Part shown: positions 49,069-59,900 of the stretch, piece by piece
Layout of the letters: every line of letters starts with the position of its first letter
How positions within the stretch are numbered: the stretch's first letter is position 1
Source of the DNA: CAZMNY01 sp964635375
GTDB lineage: Bacteria > Planctomycetota > Planctomycetia > Pirellulales > Pirellulaceae
Length of the DNA stretch: 64,000 nucleotides
Direction of reading: 5' to 3'
Assembly (NCBI GenBank): GCA_964635375.1
Contig: CAZWOU010000015.1
Coordinates: 3,418-67,417, forward strand
Made by a program: the position numbers and the translations under genes
Notes under the pieces: model-generated
What the model saw: only the letters and a program-made list of their open reading frames with translations
Databases searched by the model: none
Told to the model about the DNA's origin: nothing

Positions 49069-49429
49069 TGATTGGACCCTCGCGAGGAACGACTGCCATG
49101 GAACCGTTCAGCGTTGCGTTTTCGCAGCACGTCGTCAATTGAGGTGGAAGTATTTCATCAAGGACCGTCCCGCGTGGATACCTGGGCAACGCCAATCGTG
49201 TCGCGACAAATGCTTAACTGACTGGCAGTTACGCTGCGCGAGCAAGAAGTAACCGAGGTTTGGCGCCCTCTTTGCTTTTAGAGAACCGTCCAGCAAGGCG
49301 ACTTTCCTCCTCACTTGCTGGATGGAACGGAACGGCGCCGCGGATCCGGGAGCCTTGGTCCCCTCAGGCTCTCGGATTGCGGCGTTTCTTCTTTACTCTG
49401 CAAAACATCTCTCCCCGGAACCGTCACTC
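49069..49429. other. Divergent intergenic region with hairpins
   Basis: 360 bases. It has a 9-bp hairpin TCCAGCAAG / CTTGCTGGA (49289-49322) and a shorter one near 49348-49376, both 55-140 bases before the next start. No gene seen; may be a structured leader. Confidence 0.4.
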
Positions 49430-50293
49430 ATGCATCCCCGTCAAATCGTGGAAGCCGCAGCTCTCACCGCCGCACATGGAAGAGTCTTCATTCGTTCGAC
49501 CGACCGGATCTCGATTTCCGGTATGGAACGCTATTGGTCAAGCAGCAAGTGCCGCCTCGACCATTGGATGCGGCGCCTCAAGGACTCGGCCAACGACATC
49601 CAGACCGTGACGGCTGAGGAAAAACAGATTGTCTGGCTCATGCTTCGGCCTGTGATTGAAGAAATACTCACCAGCGAGATACTCACGCGAGTCTGGGCGG
49701 CCGTGACCGCGCAGTACGATCGACTCCGCGGCGTCAACGAGGCGGAACCGATGACGCGAAGCATCCTCATCGGCCATATGGAGGCGCGCAATCGGGCCTT
49801 GTCCATGATGGTCAGCCGTCAAGGGATGGACGTAGAAGACGCAGTCATGATCAACCGCTTGCGGCGGCGATGCGAAAAGTGGAACGACATGTTGCTCGGC
49901 TACTTGCAAGCCGATTTTGATGTCGCTGAGTTTGCCGTTGAATATGAACGCGTCGCCGAATACGGATCGGATTATCGAGCGGAAAGGCACCGCACCGATC
50001 AGCCGATCCTCTGGCCTGTCGTGCTCGCCTCGCTGAGAACGGCCTTCTGTCACGGTCTTTCCAACGACACACCCAATGCTGATTTGAACGAACGCATCAC
50101 CAGCAGTGTCCTGTCCTGCTTTCAGGCCGAGATGTTTGACTCGACGGGAATCATCAAGTCGCACTGGATGGATCGTATGAACGACGCCTCCGTCGACACC
50201 GTGGGACTGGTCGACATGCTCTTGGAAGAACCCTCGGACTTGCCGGCGCCTGGCGGCAGCCGACTTTCGCAGACGCATCGCAGGCGTTTCTAA
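49430..50293 (+). CDS. Conserved-looking hypothetical protein
   Basis: 287 residues from ATG 49430; an earlier in-frame ATG at 49322 adds an improbable extension. Largely helical, no signal or membrane segment, with WMRRLKDSANDIQ and HMEARNRALSMMV. Family not recognised. Convergent with the ABC ATPase gene. Confidence 0.7.
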   Translation: MHPRQIVEAAALTAAHGRVFIRSTDRISISGMERYWSSSKCRLDHWMRRLKDSANDIQTVTAEEKQIVWLMLRPVIEEILTSEILTRVWAAVTAQYDRLRGVNEAEPMTRSILIGHMEARNRALSMMVSRQGMDVEDAVMINRLRRRCEKWNDMLLGYLQADFDVAEFAVEYERVAEYGSDYRAERHRTDQPILWPVVLASLRTAFCHGLSNDTPNADLNERITSSVLSCFQAEMFDSTGIIKSHWMDRMNDASVDTVGLVDMLLEEPSDLPAPGGSRLSQTHRRRF

Positions 50294-50350
50294 AAGGCGT
50301 ATGCAGGTCAATAACTTTGCAAGTCAATACGCGCTCGAAGCGAGGGGCGT

Positions 50351-52252
50351 CTACTCCCTCGCCTGCCGCAATCGCTCACGCTCAGCCACGCGAGCTCGAA
50401 TTGCATCGAGGTCGTCGTTAGGAGTCGCTTCGATCAAGCGGCGCGTGTAGTCTTCTCTGGGCGACGCGTAAATCGCCTCGGAAGGTCCGTACTCGACGAT
50501 CTTTCCCTCGTTCATGACCGCCATCATGTCCGACATGAACTTGACGACGCTCAAGTCATGGCTGATGAATATGTAGGTCAAGCTGCGTCGTCGCTGCAGA
50601 TCGTTGAGCAGGTTGAGCACCTGAGCTTGAACCGAGACATCGAGCGCCGAAACCGATTCATCACAAATCAAGAATTCTGGTTCCACGGTCAGGGCGCGAG
50701 CGATGCAAATCCGTTGCCGTTGACCTCCGGAGAACTCGTGGGGATAGCGGCGCAGATGGCTGCTGTCGAGTCCGACCTCTTCGAGCAGCTCGGCGGCTCT
50801 ATCCCGTCGATCCTTGAGGTTGGCGCCAATCTTGTGAATCCGCATCGGCTCCAACAGCGTCGACTCCACTGTCATCCGCGGATTCAATGACCCATAAGGA
50901 TCCTGAAAGATGATCTGAAGGTGGCGGTGCATGCTGCGGCGAGTCAACGTTGCGGCCTTGCCCTGGCGATCTTGCATCCGACCTTGGCCAGTACGTCGAA
51001 GCTGCTCGAGATTGCAGCCGCAAAACACGGTGTCTCCGGCGGTGGCGTGAATCAGTTGCAAGATCGCTCGCCCAGTGGTCGTCTTCCCACATCCCGATTC
51101 GCCAACGAGCCCCAACGTTTGGCCTTGATAGACCCGAAACGACACGTCATCGACCGCCTTGACGTCGCCCACATGCCTCAGCAGCAAGCCTCGGCGAATC
51201 GGGAAATAGACGCGAAGATTCTTGACCTCCAGTATCGGCCGCTCGCCCTCTTCGACAAAATCGGACTCGGCGAATTGATCCGGATCCTCATACCCCAAAG
51301 CAGCCAACTCGCTCTTGGGGTGCAGCTTCCGAGACCGTCCGTCGGTGAGGAATCGCTCCTGCTCGCGCTCTCCAACTTCTTTCTCGTGGACAACGATCTC
51401 GCCTTCCACTTTATCGATATCCATAAAGTCATCAATCGTCGGGAGCCGCTTGAACTTTGTATCCAAACGAGGTCGACAAGCGAGCAGACCTTTTGTGTAG
51501 GCGTGCTGCGGGCTGGAGAAAATATCGAGCGTCGGTCCGTATTCGACTAGTTTCCCGGCGAACATCACGCCGACCTCATCTGCTATTTCAGAAATCACGC
51601 CCAGGTCGTGTGTGATGAAGATGACTGCCATCCCCCGTTTGTCTCGCATTTCTCGAATGAGTTCGAGGATCTGAGCCTGAATGGTGACGTCAAGCGCCGT
51701 CGTGGGCTCGTCGGCGAACAGCAGTTGCGGGTTACAGGCGAGGGCCATCGCGATCATCACGCGTTGTTTCTGGCCTCCGGACATCTGGTGCGGGTACGAC
51801 TGGTAACGTTGCTCAGGTTCAGGGATGCCTACTTCTTGAAACAAATCCAGCGTCCGCTTCTTGGCTTCGGCTCTGGTAACCCGCTCGTGCGCCGTGATCG
51901 CTTCGGCAACTTGGCTGCCGACTTGATAGACGGGATTGAGAGACGTCATCGGCTCTTGGAAAATCATGCTGACGTCTTTGCCTCGTAGTGAGCGCATCTT
52001 CGGTTCAGGCAAGCCAACGAGTTCCTGGCCGAGGAACGAAATAGACCCGCCTTCGATGGAAGCCGCATCGGCCAGCAGCCCCATGACGGTCAACGACGTC
52101 ACCGACTTGCCCGAGCCCGACTCGCCGACGATTCCCAGCGTCCTACCTTTCTCGACTTGCAGAGAAATGTCGTCCACGGCGCGGACCACGCCATGTTCGC
52201 TGTGAAAAAACGTCTTCAGACGGTCGATCTTGAGAATAGCTTCGTTACTCAT
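50351..52252 (-). CDS. Oligopeptide ABC transporter ATPase, two ATPases fused (DppD-DppF type)
   Basis: 633 residues from ATG 52252. Two complete ABC domains: first with Walker A GESGSGKS, signature MSGGQKQR and Walker B LLFADEP; second with GESGCGKT, FSGGQRQR and FLICDES. Each ends in the oligopeptide C-terminal extension (YTKGLLACRP, YTRRLIEATP). Both Walker sets look active. Last gene of the import operon. Confidence 0.92.
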   Translation of the reverse strand: MSNEAILKIDRLKTFFHSEHGVVRAVDDISLQVEKGRTLGIVGESGSGKSVTSLTVMGLLADAASIEGGSISFLGQELVGLPEPKMRSLRGKDVSMIFQEPMTSLNPVYQVGSQVAEAITAHERVTRAEAKKRTLDLFQEVGIPEPEQRYQSYPHQMSGGQKQRVMIAMALACNPQLLFADEPTTALDVTIQAQILELIREMRDKRGMAVIFITHDLGVISEIADEVGVMFAGKLVEYGPTLDIFSSPQHAYTKGLLACRPRLDTKFKRLPTIDDFMDIDKVEGEIVVHEKEVGEREQERFLTDGRSRKLHPKSELAALGYEDPDQFAESDFVEEGERPILEVKNLRVYFPIRRGLLLRHVGDVKAVDDVSFRVYQGQTLGLVGESGCGKTTTGRAILQLIHATAGDTVFCGCNLEQLRRTGQGRMQDRQGKAATLTRRSMHRHLQIIFQDPYGSLNPRMTVESTLLEPMRIHKIGANLKDRRDRAAELLEEVGLDSSHLRRYPHEFSGGQRQRICIARALTVEPEFLICDESVSALDVSVQAQVLNLLNDLQRRRSLTYIFISHDLSVVKFMSDMMAVMNEGKIVEYGPSEAIYASPREDYTRRLIEATPNDDLDAIRARVAERERLRQARE

Positions 52253-52358
52253 CGGTTTCTCGCGACTTAGCGGGGCTTGCAAACACAGCCGACTCGTCGA
52301 TCGTTCGAATGATCCGGCGATTCCAGGCTGCAACCTCGCGTTCACTTCTAAGCATCGA

Positions 52359-53432
52359 TCAGTTCCCGTCGTGCAATCTGGGATCCGTTGCCTCTTGCAA
52401 CCCCTCGCCGATCACGTTGTAGGCCATCACGGTCAGAAAAATGGCGGCCCCGGGAAAGAACACCAGCCACCACATCGCTAAGTTGCCTCGCCCCGCATTC
52501 AGCAGCGCCCCCCAACTGGGCGTGGGCGGGGGTGCTCCAAAACCGAGAAAGCTGAGCGCGCTCTCGATCAAGATGGCCGAGGCAATTCCGAACGTGATCG
52601 GAACCAGAATCGGCGCCAGCGCATTGCGGAGAATGTGCCAGAACATGATCCGCGGGCTGCTCGCTCCAAGGGCTCGCGCGGCCATGACGAAATCGGATTG
52701 CTTCAACTTCATGAACTCACCGCGAGTTAGCCGCGCGATGTCGGTCCAGCGCGTCAAACCCAAGACGCCCATGATGTGCCAAACCGTAGGCCTCTCGACA
52801 ATGGCCATCAGGGCGAGGATTAGCACCAACGACGGGATGCACATTACGATCTCAATCAGGCGACTGAGCAAGATATCGACGAGACCGCCCGAGTAACCGG
52901 CGATGGCGCCCAAGGTGATCCCAATCAAGCTCGCCAGGCCCATCGAGACAAACCCCACCATCAACGCTGTGCGCGCCCCGTGAACCATGATGGCAAACAC
53001 GTCGTAGCCGGCTCGCGTCGTGCCGAATAGATTGAATCCGTTGGGCGAACCCTTGCTCTGCGTTGGGTTCGAGGGCATGTCGGGCCACTCATTCTTGCGC
53101 ACGCGACGGATCGGATCTTGGTAGAGCAACGGCCAAACGGCCCAGCTCTCGGGGTCCTTCTGTTGAAGTTTTTGAGCGTAGACGCGTCGGAACTTGTCTT
53201 TCAAGAAGATCCCATTTTCCCACTTGCGGTTGTAATAACCCATCGCCGGGAAATAGAGCTTCCCCTTGTACTTGCAGATCACCGGTTTGGTGCCCACGAT
53301 CGCTGGAGAGAATGCTGATATCAATCCCAACAAGACGACGTAAACCAGAGCAGCCATGGCCAGTTTTCGCCGCCGAAATCGCTGCCACGCTTCGCGCCAA
53401 AAACCGCGACTCGGACCGTCATGATTGTTCAT
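52359..53432 (-). CDS. Oligopeptide ABC transporter permease, DppC-like
   Basis: 357 residues from ATG 53432; the longer start at 53534 overlaps the upstream gene. N-terminal helix, a larger than usual extracytoplasmic segment (about 45-150), then five helices with the EAA-like loop (MAARALGASSPRIMFWHILRN). Partner of the DppB-like permease. Confidence 0.92.
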   Translation of the reverse strand: MNNHDGPSRGFWREAWQRFRRRKLAMAALVYVVLLGLISAFSPAIVGTKPVICKYKGKLYFPAMGYYNRKWENGIFLKDKFRRVYAQKLQQKDPESWAVWPLLYQDPIRRVRKNEWPDMPSNPTQSKGSPNGFNLFGTTRAGYDVFAIMVHGARTALMVGFVSMGLASLIGITLGAIAGYSGGLVDILLSRLIEIVMCIPSLVLILALMAIVERPTVWHIMGVLGLTRWTDIARLTRGEFMKLKQSDFVMAARALGASSPRIMFWHILRNALAPILVPITFGIASAILIESALSFLGFGAPPPTPSWGALLNAGRGNLAMWWLVFFPGAAIFLTVMAYNVIGEGLQEATDPRLHDGN

Positions 53433-53505
53433 ATAGCCGCCTGTACTCCGCGAAAGTAGCGTCGCTTTCACGAACGAAAGGCGACGCCAATTGCTCGAGC
53501 AGTCC

Positions 53506-54501
53506 TTAAGTGTAGGTGATGCGAGGATCAACAAACGCGTAGAGCAGGTCGGCGATCAACTGCCCAACCAAGGTCATCACCGAAAACATTAGCGTCAACG
53601 CCATGATGGTCGGGTAGTCACGTTCCGTGAGCGACTCGATGAACAGTTTGCCCATCCCCGGCCAGCTGAAGATCTGCTCCAAGATCACCGACCCGCCAAG
53701 AATGATTGGCAACGTCAGGCCGATCATAGTCACGAGCGGAATGAGCGTGTTGCGGAAGGCATGGACGATCAAGACTCGCATGGGGCTGAGCCCCTTCGCG
53801 CGAGCGGTGCGGATGTAGTCCTGTCGGATCACTTCCTGCATGTTCGCGCGGATGAACCGGCTGTAGTAGGCCAAACTGCCATAAGTGAAACAGGTTACCG
53901 GGAGAATGGCGTGCTTCACGATGTCCAGCCATTGCTGCCAGCTACTCATCGCGTCGTGGTCATCGCTCACACGGCCAAACAAGGGCAACTCGAACATCGT
54001 GTCTTGCAAGTGGAGCGCGAACACGACCTGAAGCACTAACGCGGCGACATAGGATGGAAGCGAGTAGAGCGAATAGAGGCCGATAGCCGTAGCTCGCTCA
54101 TCCAAATGCCCGCTGCGGATAGTCGAGTACAATCCCAGCGGCACTGCGATGAGATAGGTGAGCAGCAATGACGTGCCTGTCAACGTGATCGTTGGCCCGA
54201 TCCGTTCTCGGATGGTCTTGGCAATGTCGACGTTGCGGGTCCATGACTGCCCCAGATCGCCCTGGGCGGTTCGGAGAAGCCATTTGCCGTAGGCTTGATA
54301 CCAGGGCTTGTCGAGATCGTATTCCCGCCGCTGACGCTCGATGTCTTCCTGGCTGGGCGTCTTGTCAGGCGACATCGCGGCCATTTGCATCATTAGCGGA
54401 TCGCCAGGCATGCTTCGAATCAAACCGTAAATCAAGAACGTCACCATCCACAGCGTGAATAGGCCCAGCAACATTCGTCGCACAAGGTAGCTAACCATCA
54501 C
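53506..54501 (-). CDS. Oligopeptide ABC transporter permease, DppB-like
   Basis: 331 residues, six helices, starting MVSYLVRRMLLGLFTLWMV as usual for the family. The EAA-type loop is YIRTARAKGLSPMRVLIVHAFRN. Ends in DPRITY. Two adjacent ATGs are possible. Confidence 0.93.
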   Translation of the reverse strand: MMVSYLVRRMLLGLFTLWMVTFLIYGLIRSMPGDPLMMQMAAMSPDKTPSQEDIERQRREYDLDKPWYQAYGKWLLRTAQGDLGQSWTRNVDIAKTIRERIGPTITLTGTSLLLTYLIAVPLGLYSTIRSGHLDERATAIGLYSLYSLPSYVAALVLQVVFALHLQDTMFELPLFGRVSDDHDAMSSWQQWLDIVKHAILPVTCFTYGSLAYYSRFIRANMQEVIRQDYIRTARAKGLSPMRVLIVHAFRNTLIPLVTMIGLTLPIILGGSVILEQIFSWPGMGKLFIESLTERDYPTIMALTLMFSVMTLVGQLIADLLYAFVDPRITYT

Positions 54502-54651
54502 TCCGCCATTTGAACATAGGTTCCTATAGTGCTTTGTAAAAGCTCACCGACAGTTAGGCTTCGTCGTGACGCTGTTGAAAGGCGGATGAGCCTTGGGAGG
54601 CGGCACACCCATACCCGCAGACACCCGTCTTCATCCGCGGCTATGAAAGGT

Positions 54652-56658
54652 TCACTCCGCCCAAATGGCCTGCAGGCCGGGGCCGTAGGAGTAGGGTCCG
54701 CGAGGGCTGAAGTTGTAGCCGCGCAGTCGCTTATTGAATCCGTAAAACGAACTCATTGTATAGAGAAATGTATAGGGCTGGTCTTCATAAACAAGCTCGT
54801 GGATTCGGCCGTAAAGCGCGCCCCGCGCTTCTCGAGTTGGCGCGACCATGGCGTCCACGAACAGTTGGTCGACTTCCTTGTTTGAGTAAAGCCCATAGTT
54901 GCGCTGCTTGTTGGTGCCAAAGATGTTGTCATTCGTGTAGGGATCGGCGCCGCTTCCCCAGCCCATGAACGTGGCCTGGAACTTCTTCTCGAATGTCGAC
55001 TCCATTAACGCCGCTGACTCCATCGGACGCACCGTGCAGTTGATTCCGATTTGATCCAAACACTCGCGGTAGAGATTGCAGATGCGAATGCGATCCGCAG
55101 CATTCTTCACCGACATCGTGAACTCGAATTGAGTGAGCTTCCCGTTGATCACCTTGTCCAGTAGCCCATCGCCATCACTATCGCTCCACCCGGCTGCCTC
55201 CAACAGCTCTTCCGCCCGATCCAAGTTCTGTTTGTTGAATCGATCGAGGGGCTCCTCGGGGGACTTGGGATACATCCAGGAATCCTTGTGGAACATTCCG
55301 CTTGAAGGATCAAAAAGTCCGTAACACAATTCGTCGAGCATCTCTTCATGATCCATCGCGAGCGACATGGCTTGACGGACTCGTTTGTCGGAGAAGAACG
55401 GTGATTTCAAGTTCCAGGCGACAAAGAAGTAGGTCCATTCTTTGCCTCGCACCTTGGTGTTGTGTTTGTAGTAATCGTCACCCGTCGTCTTTTCTCGCCA
55501 GTCCTCGGCCTCCAGCTTTGAGGTGTCGACCTCGCCTGCCTTAAGCGCTAACAACCGAGTGTTCGGATCGGCGAGAATCTTGAAGCGAATCTGTTTGAAA
55601 TACGGTTTGTGGTGGATCTGCTTGCCATCCTTCGTGTGCCAAGCCTCACGCCGTTCCAGCAGAAGTGACTGACCAATTTCCCGCTTGACCAACCGATATG
55701 GTCCGGCCGTGACCGGCGAGGCCTCTAAACCTACGTGGTACTCAGATTTTCGCATCGTCGTGTCTTCGCTCAACGACTTCTCGAAGACATGCTTGGCGAT
55801 GATGGGAAAATTGAGATTCCAAACCGACACAACTGACGGCTTCTTATGCCAGTAGATCAGCGTTCGGTCATCGTAGGCCTCGATCCAACGAATCTCGTCG
55901 GTGCCCTGTCGAACTGCCTTGATCGGCACTTTCGGGTTCATGATGACCTGGAATGAGAAAACCACATCCTGGGCCGTGAGCGGCTTGCCGTCGGACCAGG
56001 TCAAGTCGTCTCGCAAGACGACCTTTTCCATCGTCCCATCTTCACTGCTGTACCATTTGGAAACAAAGTCGCCGTCCGCAAAGGGAATCATGTTCCAATC
56101 GAAACCGAAGAGATTGGCCGCAGTCAAAACATGGTACTGGGCTTCGATAATCGAACTGGTCAGCAGCGGATTCAATGAGCTGACGTCCATGTCTGCCGCG
56201 TGATTCAGCGTCGTATCGTAATTGACGTTCGAGTAGTCCGCCGCCGGGAATTGCGACATCGCCGAGTAGATCGTGTCGTTGGTCGCACTGGACGTGTTCT
56301 TTAGCCTGAGAGCCGCCGCAACCGTCCCCTTTGGCGTTGTTCCTTCTTTCCAGGCCCTCATTCGATCAATCGTATCGGCAACCAAGCTCTCCTTCCACTT
56401 GACATCTTTCTCCGCCTCCGCGAGCGTCTTCGGAGCGTCGAACGGCTCCAACAATGGAGCGTCGAGGTCGACTTCGCTCGTCGCCGCGCCACCCGTCCCT
56501 TCGACCGCGTCCGTAGCTCCGCCCGAAGTCACGGCGTTGGTCGCTGGCGAACCGACCGGATCAGGGTTTGCTGGCGGTGTGTCTGGGCCGCCGCAGCCGA
56601 GCACGAAGGTGACAGCGAGTAAGGCAACGGCACTGGTCAAGATAGGGCGGATTTTCAT
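54652..56658 (-). CDS. Oligopeptide ABC transporter substrate-binding lipoprotein (family 5)
   Basis: 668 residues. Lipoprotein signal with lipobox FVLGC, Gly/Pro/Thr-rich linker, then a solute-binding family 5 fold (LRDDLTWSDGKPLTAQDVVFSF, FKILADPNTRLLALKAGEVD, RVRQAMSLAMDHEEML). First gene of the operon; about 150 bases separate it from the permease gene. An extra N-terminal segment (about 60-160) precedes the usual start of the fold. Confidence 0.92.
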   Translation of the reverse strand: MKIRPILTSAVALLAVTFVLGCGGPDTPPANPDPVGSPATNAVTSGGATDAVEGTGGAATSEVDLDAPLLEPFDAPKTLAEAEKDVKWKESLVADTIDRMRAWKEGTTPKGTVAAALRLKNTSSATNDTIYSAMSQFPAADYSNVNYDTTLNHAADMDVSSLNPLLTSSIIEAQYHVLTAANLFGFDWNMIPFADGDFVSKWYSSEDGTMEKVVLRDDLTWSDGKPLTAQDVVFSFQVIMNPKVPIKAVRQGTDEIRWIEAYDDRTLIYWHKKPSVVSVWNLNFPIIAKHVFEKSLSEDTTMRKSEYHVGLEASPVTAGPYRLVKREIGQSLLLERREAWHTKDGKQIHHKPYFKQIRFKILADPNTRLLALKAGEVDTSKLEAEDWREKTTGDDYYKHNTKVRGKEWTYFFVAWNLKSPFFSDKRVRQAMSLAMDHEEMLDELCYGLFDPSSGMFHKDSWMYPKSPEEPLDRFNKQNLDRAEELLEAAGWSDSDGDGLLDKVINGKLTQFEFTMSVKNAADRIRICNLYRECLDQIGINCTVRPMESAALMESTFEKKFQATFMGWGSGADPYTNDNIFGTNKQRNYGLYSNKEVDQLFVDAMVAPTREARGALYGRIHELVYEDQPYTFLYTMSSFYGFNKRLRGYNFSPRGPYSYGPGLQAIWAE

Positions 56659-56970
56659 TTTTGCGTCATCTTTGAGTTTTAGGCGAAATGGATGGTCTGC
56701 GCCGCACGCCTATGAGATGGCCCAACGGACGATTCGTCAAGACTGTTTTGAGGCTTCCGGGTGGCTCTCGCCCCGCGGGGTCAGCTGCCTGGCCAGTTTC
56801 GCTAGCAATGCGCTGCTGGCGCACCCCGCTGTTTGGTCTGCTTGCAATCGATATTGCAGGAAATCTCGATTTGGTGGTAAGGTCCGCGCTTGCCCGTGGC
56901 TGCACGCCCACGGGTTTGGGGCGGTGAATGGATTCCACCTGTTCTTTAGGGATGAAGCAAGGAGCGGAGC
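56659..56970. other. Divergent promoter region
   Basis: About 310 bases between the divergent binding-protein and dehydrogenase genes. Frames here look like chance. An AAGGAG ribosome site lies shortly before 56971. Confidence 0.5.
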
Positions 56971-59900
56971 ATGAGACACCGCATCAACCACGGTCCAAGA
57001 TGTGTTGCCTTGGCGTTGTTCACACTGATTTCGAGTTTGGCGAACGCTCAAGAGGCAGAGTGGATCTGGAGTCCCCAGCACGAGAAGGACCAAGTTCCGC
57101 AAGTCGCGTGCCACTTTCGCAAGACGATTCGGCTGACGAATCCCGAGGAAGCCGAACTCACGATCGGCGCCGACGACCGATACGACCTGTACGTCAACGG
57201 GCGTCGAATCGGTTCGGGTGGGTCGTCGCGCGAGTTGGACGAATACGACATCACCCGCTACCTAGGTCGCGGCTTTAACACAATCGCGGTTCGCGTTGCC
57301 AATCGCAACGGATCGACGGCGGCCTTGGCGGTTCGGGTTGCGATTAAGGAGCAGGGCGGCGAGTGGATCAGTTATTCCACTGATGGCACTTGGGTCACCC
57401 AACTCAATCCGTTGCCGCTTTGGAACACGAATCTCTACAACGACCGCCGCTGGACGAAGGCGCAGAGTTTCGGCCGTCTGGGCGACACGGCGCCGTGGGA
57501 CATTGAAGAGGGCATCGCGGCGGAAGAGCGAACGAATGCGACTCGCTTCAACGTAGTCAAGGGTTTTCGCGTACAGCGGTTGCTCGATGAAACCAAAACG
57601 GGTTCGTTGATCGCCATGACGTTCAATGAGTTTGGGCACATCATCGCCTCAAAGGGAGGCGGTCCGTTGTTGCTGATCTTTGACAGCGACGAAGACGGCG
57701 TGCCGGACAAAGTCAAGACGTACTGCGACAAGGTCAAGAATTGCCAAGGCATACTGGCTCTCAACGGCGACGTCTTTGTAACCGCCGATGGACCCGATGG
57801 TCCCGCCCTCTATCGACTGAAGGACGAGGACCGAGATGGGACTCTTGAATCGATCACCACGCTGGTCGAGTTCACAGGCGACTCGATGGGGGAACACGGT
57901 CCGCACGGGATCACCTTGGGTCCGGACGGTTTGCTCTACATCGCGATGGGGAATCACTCCAGTATCAAAGGTGACTTTGACGAATCGAGCCCGCACAGCA
58001 ACTATTATGCGGGCGACCTTTTGAAGCCGCGATATGAAGATCCGGGCGGACATGCGCGAGGCGTTACGGTTCCTGGCGGAACTGTGATTCGAACCGACAT
58101 CCGCGGCGCCTCCGTGCACTTGGTAGCTGGTGGATTACGCAACGCCTACGACTTGGCATTCAACCAACAGGGTGATCTGTTCACCTTCGATTCCGATATG
58201 GAATCGGACATCGGTACGTCTTGGTATCGACCGACGAACATCTACCAGATCGTTGATGGCGGCGAGTATGGTTGGCGAAGTGGTTGGGCAAAGTGGCCTA
58301 GTTACTACATCGATTCGCTTCCGCCACTTGCCGACGCGGGCCGCGGATCGCCGACCGGAATCACTTCGTACAACCATGTCATGTTCCCAACCAAATACCA
58401 TAACGCGATGTTCATGGCCGATTGGTCCGAGGGTCGAATCCTTGCGGTGCGAACCAAGCGCCAAGGCGCCTCGTACACAGCGAGCGTCGAAGAGTTCCTC
58501 AGCGGGCAACCGCTCAACGTCACCGACTTGGAGGTCGGCCCTGACGGAGCGATCTATTTTGTCACTGGCGGCCGAACGACGCGAGGCGGTTTGTACCGAG
58601 TTAGCTGGAGCGGCGAGGTGCCTGAAGAGTTCCGCGAATTCGGCGACGGCATCACAGCTGTTATTCGTACGCCTCAACTGCAGAGCGCTTGGACGCGCCA
58701 GAAGATCGCTGGCCTAAAACGAAAGATCGGCAAGGACTGGACCAAACTGCTGGTCGGCGTTGCCCGTGACACTGCGAACCCCTCGCCTTACCGCACGCGT
58801 GCTCTTGACGTGCTTCAGCTGTTCGGGCCTCCGCCCAAGACCGACTTGCTTATCGAACTCTCCAAGGAAAAGAGTGAAGCGATTCGCTCCAAGGCCGCTG
58901 AGCTGATGGGCGTGCAATCCGACGAGAAGACGGGCGTCGCCCTCGTTTCCTTGCTGGACGACAGCGACCGCACCGTGCGACGAAAGGCCTGTGAAGCGCT
59001 CTCTCGAGCCGGCCAGACCGCGCCAGTCAAGAAGATCCTCAAGCTGCTTGGATCCGATGACAGAGCAGAGTCTTGGGCCGCGCGTCAACTGCTGGAAAAA
59101 GCCGATGTCGATACTTGGCGAGAGGAGATCCTGGATAGCGAAAACCATCGTGTCTTTGTTCAAGGCTCCTTGGCCCTGATCATCACCGATCCCAGCCGTT
59201 TGAATGCGGCCGCCATCACCGAACGTTTCCACAAGCACGTCGAGGATTTCGTCAGCGATCGCGACTTTGTCGACATGTTGCGGCTGATGCAGATCGTGCT
59301 CGAAAAGGGCGGATTGGAAGTGGCCGAAATACCGAAACTACGGGACGCCTTGGCGGAGGAGTTTCCCGCGGGCGACAGTCATATGAATCGTGAACTCATT
59401 CGCTTACTAGCCTACTTGCAGGCCGATGCGATTCTTCCTCGCGTCTTGGATTACCTCGACACCGATGCGCCCTTAGTCGATCGGCTGCATGTCGCCCTGC
59501 ACCTGCGGTTTATTGAGGATGGGTGGACGAGCAAACAGAAGTTGCGGTTGATCGAGTTCCTTGAGGAGACAAAGAACGACGAAGCTGGCAACAGTACGCC
59601 GCTCTATATTCGAAACGTCGTGAGTGATTTTTCTAAAGGTCTCTCCGTCGAAGATGCAAGGCTCGTGCTTGCCAACGGCCACCGCTGGCCCGCTGCCGCC
59701 GTGGGATCGCTTTATCGCTTGCCCAAAGAACTGGACGAGGCGATGATCGAGGACCTGATCGAGCTCGATAACAAGCTCGCCGATAAGAATGACGTGCACT
59801 TCAACCGACTTAAGGTCGGCATTGTCGCCATGCTTTCAACCAGTGGCGACGCGAAGTCACTGAAACACCTGAGGCTGATCTGGATGAATGATCCAGAACG

